This document shows positions 50,301-60,175 of a stretch of 64,000 nucleotides of DNA, in pieces (within the stretch, counting starts at the first letter, position 1; each line of letters begins with the position of its first letter). A program made the translations under genes and the position numbers. The DNA is from Apostichopus japonicus. Taxonomy: Eukaryota; Echinodermata; Holothuroidea; Aspidochirotida; Stichopodidae. The stretch spans positions 8,319,001-8,383,000 of the forward strand of contig NC_092568.1 of assembly GCF_037975245.1 (NCBI RefSeq), written 5' to 3'. Under the pieces are notes generated by a model. That model saw only the letters and a list, made by a program, of their open reading frames with translations. It ran no database searches and was not told the DNA's origin.

Positions 50301-53300
50301 CGATATTCACCCCTAGACATTAGGAAAACAATTTGGGGTTGTGTGTGGGGGGGCCAATGAATGCTATGTGGTTTATTAAGATTTGGAGTTGCAAGTTGAC
50401 CACCAAAAGAGAGGGGCAAATGACTTTTTGGTGCTTGGAATTAAGTATTTGGGGTTGAAAGTAGACAATAACCAAAGAAAAATGGTTGTATTGACTAAAT
50501 TTTACATCAGGAAATGTTCATGGAGTGGGGGGAGGTAAATTTCTGTTTCATATCTTTGCCCTAAATTGATTTCATTCCAGGATTTTAATTGTCCCAATAA
50601 AGGTTAATAAACATGGTTTGTCGGGGTCAATGAAGGATCAAGAAATTCCATAAATGTATCAACACCTGGTTTAGAATCTTTCTGAAGATTAAGTATTTCT
50701 CCTTCTCAAGAAACTTTTCTCTACATACATAGTTTACAAAAGACAACGGTCGTAACGAAGGAAAACAGTAAAAACCTCAACTATGTTTATAAATTTTTAA
50801 AAGAGAAAAATTTATATTAAAAAAAAAAAAAAAAAATTTTTGTAAAAAAGAACATTGATGAATATTTTATGAAATTGTGTGAGCAAATAACAAACAAGGA
50901 AAACAAACCTTGAGAGCAGAATGGATGGACATGGCATCATAATCCTGTCTGCTGGTCAGCAGAGCTGAGGTCAATGTCTGGAAGTCATCATCTAGCTGGG
51001 AAGACAACTCCTCCTCAAGATTCTGGAAATAAATATTGATCTTGTTTAAAGGGTGTGAAGACTCGTGCAAAATGAAACGTCTAATGCCGGTTATCTGACC
51101 TAGTTTCGAATGAGGTGTAACAGAAGTGTTAGACACCACCATCGATCCCAGAAAATACACTCACAGCTTGCTATCGTCGGTAATTAGACACTAGTGTGCA
51201 TACAGTACATACAGCTGGGGTTAATACCCACAGCACAGTGTACAAACGGGATGGACATCTCAGGTCCAGCTAAAGATAACAAGGTATCACTTTTCATTAC
51301 TGTCTGCATTTTGTAGCGACAAGAACAAAACGTCACTTGCAAGCAACAAAAAGTTAACTTTTTCAGATGGCAGCACGCGGTTTGGGGCGAGTCTTCAATA
51401 CCTTTAAAGATCACATCAATACTGGCCACAAATTTTCATTCACTAACGGTTCACTAAGATCTTGTATCAAAAGTGTGTTCGTGGATGTTTCTGACCATCC
51501 AAATGATTAAATTACATTTCGGAAGGTTAAGTTAGAATATTAAAATAGTTCAATCAAAGGAAATGTTATTTAGGTTGGTGTTTAACTTCTTGGTTGAATT
51601 TGGAAACATGGTTTTTCATAATCGTGTTAGTCATAATAAACTTCAAATCAAACACACCCATTCCCCTCCCCCACCCCCCCCCAACCCCCGTCCTGTGAAG
51701 TGCTGATATTTACCAACAGGCAAGAAACATTTTGAATAGCACACTCCACAAAGGTACTTATTAGCCATGTTATCACACACACACGTTTACTGACTACTGA
51801 ACAGTTAATTCCATACAACAGAGGTAAATTTACATCTGTGGACACAAACAATGTTTTCCTGAATTAAGTCTACACACTTACCAGACCAAACTGTTCTTCA
51901 AATTTGACTTTGGTCTGCTGTCTCTGTGAAAACTTTCTTTTGGCTAAAGTATTAGTTACGACTACTTCGGGTTTTCCTGTTGAAAATAAAACAAAGGAAA
52001 GAAATCAACATCTTCCTTTTCCCTTCTTGTAGTTGGTGGGCTTGGTAATATGATGAACCACATGCAGGATGTGAGCAACAAGGGGTCAGAATAATGACCC
52101 CCTCCCCCCCCCTCACAGCATTTCCCACCTCCTTCCTCATTCCAGAATGAAATGATTCATGTACCACACAAAGATCAAGGTGCTCAAAATGTTACAATGC
52201 AAACACTTCTCCTGTAAAATTTGTTGAACATTTTTTATTGTTTAAAAATATATTTCATGAGCATTTTTTGGGGATAACTTTAAATAACTTTAAATTTCTG
52301 AACCACCACTTTTAAGTAAAAGCTCCATGAGACAATGGATACTAAGACACAACATTACTCACCCATGCCTTTGGTTGCCTTAAAGAGTTTCACAGCTTCA
52401 TCTTTCTCGTCATAATGCGCAGCTTTGGCAGCAGCTTCTTTCTGTACGAAAAAAAAAGAAATAACAGAGGCTAGCTGCATAAAGGGAAACAAAATAGACA
52501 AATCCTTCAGCTTTCTGAACTAAGAAAGACAAAGGTAAGCAGACCCCCCTCCCCCCAACACTAGGGGGAAGGGAAATCCATGTATCCCGTATAAGTTTTA
52601 CAGCAATGAGTTTCTGGGGGAACAGGATTGAACATTGGTCGGAATCTTGCCACCCTCCTCCCCCTCCCATACTCCCCAATTACAAACATGTGTACAGCTG
52701 TAGGGGTTTTCCTGGCAAGGGAGACTGATGTTGTATTATTAATATGTGCAGTGGCAGAACTTCTGAGGTCAAGTTTATGTCATACAACTCACCCTCAAGT
52801 GTTCAGGTGAGCATAGATAACATATATTGTTAGATCATAACTAATATACAGTAATGAATATATCTTTGTGTTTAGTATAGTCATAGATCTTAAGTGTTAA
52901 ATCATAACTAATATAATGAATATATCTTTGTTTTTAGTATAGTTATAGATCTCAGGTGTTAGATCATAACTAATATAATGAATATATCTTTGTTTTTAGT
53001 ATAGTTATAGATCTCAGGTGTTAGATCATAACTAATATAATGAATATATCTTTGTGTTAAGTATAGTTATAGATCTCAGGTGTTAGATCATAACTAATAT
53101 AATGAATATATCTTTGTTTTTAGTATAGTTATAGATCTCAGGTGTTAGATCATAACTAATATAATGAATATATCTTTGTTTTTAGTATAGTCATAGATCT
53201 CAGGTGTTAGATCATAACTTATATAATGAATATATAATTTGTATTTATGAGTGATGAATTCACTGTCAACAGTTCAACCATGCTCATCCAAATTCTTTCC

Positions 53301-56300
53301 AATATCATTGTAAATAATCTAATGTGGGATTTCAGTTTGCAAAAGATTTGCACAACACTATTTAGTTTTAACACTCCTTTTACCTTTTTCCTTTCTAGTT
53401 CTTTCTTCCTCTCTGTTCCGAGAACTGGTAACCGTGGCAGCCTCCGCCTTCTGGTTTTGACAGGTCTTTTTGAGATTTTTAGTTCATCCTAAAATAAACA
53501 CCCACACAAGAAGCAAAAAGGAGACACAGAATGTTATCAGCGACAGAAAAAAAGGTAATTAATTTGACATTCTTGATAGTATTGTATTCTTACCGGACTG
53601 AAACTCTGTTGTTGCTAAGGGGATAATAAATTGTCTCCCAGCAACTAAGAAATCTCAACAGGGTTCTCAGCACTTTTTTTATCTTTCCATTGTAATGATG
53701 TTTATAACAAACATCTACAATTATTAATTATCCGTTCAATAAAGCACACATTAAAATATCTGGGTTTCTTTCTGACTTCAACAACTTCGTATCAAGAATA
53801 TTGCAAAGCCCACTTCTGGATACAGTGGTGATTCCTTGGGTGTGTGATTTTCTTTCGCGATGAACGTTAATTGTAAGCAATATGGTGGATACAAAGGGCA
53901 GTGTAACAAACACAAGCATTATTGAACGAGTTGTAACAATAGTTTCCATATGTGTCCCCATCACAACAAGACAGTATTTGACATTTTCATATCTTTTTTT
54001 TCCTTTCTTTTAGAGAAGGGTCTGTGACGATGTAAAGTTTGATATAAACTAAGAGATAACAATATATGTAAATCTACAGTCTGTCCTCATTATTTACAAA
54101 CTAATCAAATTTCTTCTGTAAGCTCTCATTAAGGGATTCATTCAAGGACATGTTGATTGAACAAACAAGAGAAGCCAAACAGAACAAAACATAGAAAAAC
54201 AACTGTGCTGTGCCACATCCTAATTACTATCGTTTTGTTCAATTCTTGGATGGACGTATCTGTGCATCAGAAATACACACTATTGTACACTTAAAAGGTA
54301 TTGCCCCCAAGTATGCTAGAAAGTCGGATAATGGCCACCCTTGCTTAAAATTTCAAGAACAAAACAAAGCATTTTAATGCCTCTAAAAGTATTTATCACC
54401 ACTGAGGCACAAAATTGTCTGTTTAAATAATCTTAAATGTCTGGGACTAATGTAGAGGACCAGAGAGTCAAGGAAAGGACTATTGAAAACATCTAGCATT
54501 TTTTGGGGGGGGGGGGGGGAGAGAGGAGGTGGACTATGACATATTAACACTATATCTGCATGTGATGTATTTTAGGGATAATATGTTGCTAATATCTATG
54601 TCTTTGTTTCTGAGTTATGAAAATTTGGTATGTGCATTTCCCACTACCCACCCCCCCCCCCCTCCCCCATATACATCAAAACAAGTTTGCTTTTTAATGT
54701 TTCTTACCATATTTGGCATTCTATCGTCATCATTAATAGATTTCTCTGAAACAGCTGCTTGAGAAGGGGCAAGATTGGAACTGGTCTCTCCTATAGTTGA
54801 TACCTTGTCATAGTGAGCTCTCTTTTGAGTGATAAAGGAAAGAAGAAAGAAAATTAAACATGAATAGATCTTAACTTCATAACAGAGAGGATCGCTCTCC
54901 ATATGAATTAGTCAGGAAACGTGTTTATTCTATTCCTATCAATGTGTGCTAGCTGTGACAGTATTAATATCTAGTGATAATCTAATAACATGCATAGCAG
55001 CCATTGTTATATAAAACAACTAATTCTGATGTTGTTTAATTAATCCTTCTTTTAAAGTTTTAGAGATATAATATTCACCGTTTTTCTTTTATGCCTGTCT
55101 TCTGCGTAATAAAATAGAGCCTCTTGCTCGTTCATTCCCCGAACATCCAACTGAAAGTTCTTTGTAGCACTGTCTTTCAGTTCCAAGAAGTAGTTATGCA
55201 TTAAATATTCATCCTCCTGGGAAGTTGAAAACAAAAGGTAAAATTATGGATTAAATGACATACTTTAACTGTAGTTTTTTTGTTCGTTTGCCCGTGTTCA
55301 AACTGTTGATCTCCAACAATTCGACAATGCTTGCATACCTTCGACCAATCACATCAACAAAGAGCAGAACTGCACGACTAACTACGACTCAAATCAACTA
55401 AACGATTGTGAGCTGCATAATTGTGGATATTACTGCAGTTTGAACGAGCTTACAACTACAAATGATTACTATGTAGCCAGTCGTTAAGTGGAGTTTGATT
55501 CAGTATGGTAAAACACAACAGGTTTTTCAAACAGGCTATCTGCATTGGTAGTCAAATGTGCAGTTTTGTTCCTGGCTACAACTGCTCAGTTTCAACAAAT
55601 ATAACCGATCAGTGAGAAATATTTTTTACACATAGCCTATCCCAGCACCAGTCACACAACACAGCATGTTCAGAGTCCACTCGCCAGTCATTCATCGTGC
55701 TGGAAGTTAGCTGTACATACCAACATGGGTCTTGAGGACTACCAAAAAACTGGATAGATCATATGACAGTTCAGTGCACAATGTGTTTTTCTCAGTCTTC
55801 TTCAGGCTAAATTATTTGACCCACTTGAGGTGATCAACTAATTTTTGTCTCACAAACTTCGAACCTTCCATTGATACTATAAACATGTTTCCAAGAAAAA
55901 AATATGTTTTGGTACGTTCAAAGTTTCTACTGTGCGTCATGGACAAAAACTCTAAGTTTGCCAAATCCAATTACAACCTGCCCAAACTTACCCACTCATC
56001 AGTATCATAGTGTGATGACCTATTCTGCAACCTCTTCAGCAGCTTCTGATTTTCTTCCTGGATTTTCTCCTTCTCATCGTTAAGCTTAAGCTCGTTAAGA
56101 CTGTCGGTAAGATGAATGAATTAAGAGGGGTCAAATACATTTGTACCACAAAAGGAAGGGCCGCCAACTAAAATAAGCTGAGCTAACCGTATAACTTATA
56201 GAAAACTGACTTGTAAGTTATAAACAAAATTTTACAGACATATACTGTAAAATCATATAAAAAAGACATATAAAATCAAATTAATTTTTCAAGTTAATTT

Positions 56301-57495
56301 TGCCTTTTGTTGACCAGAACAAATCAGAGGAAATATCTCTATGGTAAAAACTGACCTTAATAAGGCTTTAAACATTTATATTACTTTGTTCTCATTTGAG
56401 TATGTAAGTATATTACAAACTCACTAATATCCGTTTCAATATAGCCTGCCATTTGTCTCTACCTTTGAAGATACATTCTTAATGGTATCTTGCTTGGGGT
56501 AACTACCCCCTGTTGTTTCCCTCAAAATTGTTGTTAAACAAGGACTTAACATTTTCAGGTAGTACTCCTATGTATATAATATACTCACCTCTTTGAATGA
56601 AGTTCATAATCATAATTCCAATTGTCCAGTTGTCCCGTTGACCTCAAAACATTTGTCAATTTGGCCAGTAGGATTCTATTTTCATAGTCTATTGAAGCTT
56701 GTCTTTCTTCTTCACTCTGGAACAGTAGTTACAAAATTTATTTTATGAATCAAGCATGAGACAACACATAAGTGGACAAACAGCATACATAATTCCTTCA
56801 AATTTCCAGATAAATCCTCGGGCCACAGATCCCCAATGTTGCAGCTTGTTGCACCATTTCGGTCTTTACTACGTAGAGCAGATCTACTTTACATGTTCCC
56901 AAAAATCTTTCAATATTATTGCTCTGATATGACTTTCTGGCAAACTTGCAAAATATATATCTGTGATTTTAAATTTGGCCAAAGCTGGATTCATGAGTAA
57001 TTTACAAAACCTGGGTTTGGATAAGAAAACAAATTCTTAGTTCTTATTGCAAACAGTATACAAAAAAAATCACAATATTACAATAACATGTTTACATGAT
57101 TGAAACTCACCTGCATTTTCTTCAAATTTACTTTTAGATGTAAAAATGATTTTGGCTTCTTAGTATCTAGCCCTGATCTCATTGCCTTTTTCTGAAAATT
57201 AGGAAAAAGATTATTTGAAGACATTTAAACTTACAAATCAACACACACACAAAAATTGAATAACATATATAGGGAAGAGTATAATTTTGGCAAATAATTT
57301 AAGTTAACAATTACCTTCTATCAGCCTAACTTTAGGTTAGGTCAGTCTAATATTAAACCTTACTAACTACTAATACTATTAGTAACAGTTACTGTGTTAG
57401 AGTTAATTTTGGCCTACCTTCTTTACGTGTAGCTCATATGCTCTCTGGTTCCACCTTTTCTGCAAGATGTTATTAGCTGTTGGAAATCCTGGCAT
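44362..57495 (-). CDS. CFAP97-domain/annexin fusion protein, 18 exons, about 652 residues
   Basis: Exons 5' to 3': 57418-57495, 57111-57191, 56589-56716, 55992-56100, 55079-55216, 54708-54821, 53384-53488, 52363-52441, 51882-51976, 50909-51022, 49843-49899, 49163-49276, 48502-48675, 47989-48064, 47298-47407, 46455-46616, 45904-46083, 44362-44406. All splice borders and phases agree. Residues 1-132 form a CFAP97 domain (RQASIDYENRILLAKL, HSKSLNELKLNDEKEKIQ, EENQKLLKRLQ), a family found in ciliary and sperm-tail proteins. Residues about 252-578 form four annexin repeats, for example DEAVKLFKATKGMG, DDDFQTLTSALLTSRQDYDA, TLVEVLCTRNNG and DEETVMRIIIMRSEVDMALIRKAF. The type II Ca2+ loop G-x-G-T of repeat 1 reads GMGK, so Ca2+ binding may be weakened. 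The tail is Pro/Lys-rich. An in-frame ATG ten codons upstream (57525) has a poorer context. It may link membranes to the axoneme; this is inference. Confidence 0.88.
44441..44845 (-). mobile_element. tRNA-derived SINE
   Basis: On the minus strand the head (44845 to about 44762) is tRNA-like. It has an A-box-like GTGGTCAAGTGGTTAAGGC and a B box GGTTCGAGCCC (44778-44788). The body follows, and a 3' tail of (ATT)n ends at about 44446. The head most resembles tRNA-Ser-type sequence, but it is not a functional tRNA because the stems do not pair cleanly. It lies in the last intron of the CFAP97-annexin gene, tail first, about 40 nt from the acceptor of the final exon. Confidence 0.85.
51046..51407 (+). 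mobile_element. TTAA-flanked MITE, copy C (in CFAP97-annexin intron)
   Basis: 362 bp with ends TTAAAGGGTGTGAAGACTCG and, inverted, TTAAAGGTATTGAAGACTCG. The interior is the same as copies A, B and D. Its left end is 23 nt from the acceptor of the annexin exon at 50909-51022, so the element supplies sequence next to, and perhaps including, the branch-point region. Confidence 0.88.
52830..53240. repeat. 62-bp tandem repeat, about 6.5 copies, in CFAP97-annexin intron
   Basis: Starts of 'TTAGATCATAACTAATATAA' fall at about 52830, 52897, 52959, 53021, 53083, 53145 and 53207. The spacing is 62 bp after a slightly longer first unit. Copies are nearly identical, AT-rich and carry GATC/AGATCT sites. 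It lies between the exons at 52441 and 53384 with no coding frame. Confidence 0.93.
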
Positions 57496-57525
57496 TGTTA
57501 CTTTTTTAGCTGTATCACTTAACAT

Positions 57526-58320
57526 ACAGTTTAACAGATCGCTTTCTGTTCCAGTTTTCCTAGTCCAAGCTTCAAAATGAGTACCACGGCTCGTAATATT
57601 ATATTGGTAATGTAGCGTCCTAACAGCAGTACTAACACGTCATAAACAGTGGTACATTCAACACAATCACAACATAACGAGGTCTCCCATATGTTCCGCG
57701 TGTCAGGTCTGATGTTATTATGTTGACCTCAGACGTTTGATAGTGACTCCTGATCGTAAATTTATAACCGTGAGTTTCAGATGTCACCAATATCTCTCCT
57801 TTCAGAAATTTACTTTTATCTTTTTATTAAGAACTAAATTCAAATATGAACAAGCTTAAATCTGTTTAACTGTCCTGTACTGTAACTGTACTGTTCGTAA
57901 TCCAAGCACATGAAACGCAATTCAACACAACACGGCAACAACAGAGAAGTTTGGAAAACTTTCACACTGAGTTGTGTACAAGCACCGCTATGGTAACCGA
58001 TCACAGTACGCTTTCACTAATTGATTGACAGGTGCATTGATTGTGCGCTATGGAGGCGTGGTATAGGGAGCAAATATCCTGCGGCGCTTTCTGATAGTTT
58101 CTTCAAGGAGCACAAATATAATTTACCCTATATTCGAGCGATAGTAATAGAAAGAAAACAAGATTTGCCAAGTGAGCTAAAGTAATCAGACGCGAACGTT
58201 TATGGGATGGCCTACCATAAACGTTTCACCAATGGCAAATGCAACCCGCTGTTCACAGGTCAGGGCAGGGAGTGTGTTCAGCGAGTTAACTCCCTGGTTT
58301 GTTAGAGCAGTAGAGTAGCA
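57526..58320. other. 5' flank of the CFAP97-annexin gene
   Basis: No ORF of note. It contains the likely promoter of the minus-strand gene; I see no clear TATA element. It ends at the inserted palindrome element. The final 31 bases contain CTCCCTGGTT and TTAGAGC, phrases that recur just right of the element. Confidence 0.4.
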
Positions 58321-58354
58321 TATGGCAAGCCGTTTTAACATTTTCCTCTCTATT

Positions 58355-58775
58355 CTACTTAAGTAGAATTAATTCCACTTAAGTAGAATACAATTAAGCT
58401 TAAGTGAAATGAATTGCACTTAAGTAGAATTGCATTTTACTTAAGCTTAATTGTATTCCACTTAAGTGGAATTCATATTAGCTTAAGTTCAAACGGTTTT
58501 TGTCTACATCGTATTTTACTTAAGTAAAATACAATTCTACTTAAGTAAAATACAATTCTGCTTAAGTAAAATTCAATTCTACTTAAGTAAAATGCATTCT
58601 GCTTAAGTAAATTCAATTCTACTTAAGTAAAATGCTATTCTACTTAAGCAAAATGGCTTTTCAATTTCACTTAAGCTAAATTGCATTTTACTTAAGTGAA
58701 ATAGAATTACGCTTAAGTGAAATGTGATTGGTCAATTTATTTCACTTAAGTAAAATGCAATTTAGCTTAAGTGAA
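58355..58775. repeat. CTTAAG-palindrome array, left
   Basis: Units of about 18-24 bp in the pattern TTYACTTAAGTRAA or TTTAGCTTAAGTGAAA, separated by short ATTGCATT or ATTGTATT-like spacers. Nineteen CTTAAG cores are counted in about 420 bp. The inner end carries two copies of GTGATTGGTCAAT (about 58723 and 58777), an inverted CCAAT-box-like motif. Confidence 0.9.
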
Positions 58776-59689
58776 ATGTGATTGGTCAATCAGTATGCTA
58801 CTCATTGCGTCACTGTACTTGCCGCGAAGTCCGACTTTGTATACTATTATAGGTACCTCGCCAAGTGTTCATCCGCTCAATAGGTTAACCATTGTCAGAA
58901 AAGAGGTAAAAGTACATAACGTAAAGCTTGTTTAAGCATGTTATCATTTACTGTCATCGTTTTTTCTGCCTTTATATGAAAGAGCATAATTTTAAGTACA
59001 GATGGTGTGAAAATAGGGAGGATCGAAGGTGATATAAACCATTTTAAAAATCTTTGGTTAAATGTTGATATTACTCCGAACGAGCATATGGAAGGGTTCA
59101 GTGTGATAAACTTGCTCCTCTTCTAGCTCATAATCTAAACGGTCATGATATGGAAGTTTGCAATTGCCATGATAGGCCAAGAACACAGCTATCATGTGGT
59201 GGGTAGAATATACCAGATGAAAACTTCTATCTATGCTTTGGCAGGTCTTGAAAGTGACGAGTTTAGTGTGTAAGTCAATGGAACAATTAATTGTGATGCG
59301 AGACCTATAGAGTTACGTTCAAGACGTACTAGTTACGTAACCATTTGCGGCCATTCCCCCATACTGCGATACTTTTCCAGCGTCCGTTGTGTATATACGA
59401 ACATAACACCATACTTATCCTTATCAAATGAAGCAAAGCTATGTTTATCACTGAGTCTGAACGTTAGACATTTGGTAAATGCAGCCAGCCAATAAATCGT
59501 TGCAAACTGTTGCTGATGCAGTTGGAACTTTTGAGGGCAAGGGAACAACTACAACACGACATACCACCAAGCAGTGGTACTAGTAGTAGAAGTACCACAA
59601 GGCATGGCACCATGTGAACATTGCCCCCAGACCAATCACTTCTCCGCACGACGTAAATGTTATAACGGCTTGCCATATCCTTCAATTCC

Positions 59690-60120
59690 ACTTAAGCTAA
59701 ATTGTATTTTATTTAAGTAGAATTGAATTTTACTTAAGTAAAATGCAATAGTATTCTACTTAAGTAAAATACAATTCTACTTAAGTAGAACACAATTTAG
59801 CTTAAGTTAAATTCAATTTCACTTAAGCTTAATTGTATTCTACTAAAGTAAAATACAATTTTACTTAAGTAAAATTCATTTAGCTTAAGTGAAAAAGAAT
59901 GACATTTTTACTTAAGCTAAATTCAATTTTACTTAAGTAGAATTGCATTTTACTTAAGTAGAATACAATTAAGCTTAAGTGAAATTGAATTTAACTTAAG
60001 CTTAAAAGAAAGTGGTAATTTTACTTAAGTGGAATACAATTAAACTTAAGTAAAATGCAATTCTACTTAAGTGCAATTAATTTCACTTAAGCTTAATTGT
60101 ATTCTACTTAAGTGGAATTG
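59690..60120. repeat. CTTAAG-palindrome array, right
   Basis: Same unit type as the left array, eighteen CTTAAG cores by eye plus several one-base variants such as ATTTAAG and CTAAAG. The variants show that copies are decaying around a shared palindromic core. Confidence 0.9.
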
Positions 60121-60175
60121 GTTCTATTTAAGTAGAATAACGAGGTAAATGTTAAAACGGCTTGCCATAGTAGCA

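Larger units (their letters stand above)
58321..60169. mobile_element. Foldback-like element with inverted termini and CTTAAG-palindrome arrays
   Basis: The left end reads TATGGCAAGCCGTTTTAACA and the right end is its inverse (TGTTAAAACGGCTTGCCATA). Both are flanked by GTAGCA (58315-58320 and 60170-60175), a perfect 6-bp direct repeat fitting a target-site duplication. Inside each end is an AT-rich array of short palindromes with the core CTTAAG: about 58355-58775 with 19 by eye, and 59690-60120 with 18. A third copy of the terminal sequence, in the same orientation as the right end, lies at 59653-59677. The middle (58800-59650) is ordinary sequence with no recognised transposase. It lies between two divergent genes. 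It could be a foldback transposon or MITE whose sub-terminal repeats expanded. Confidence 0.75.
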
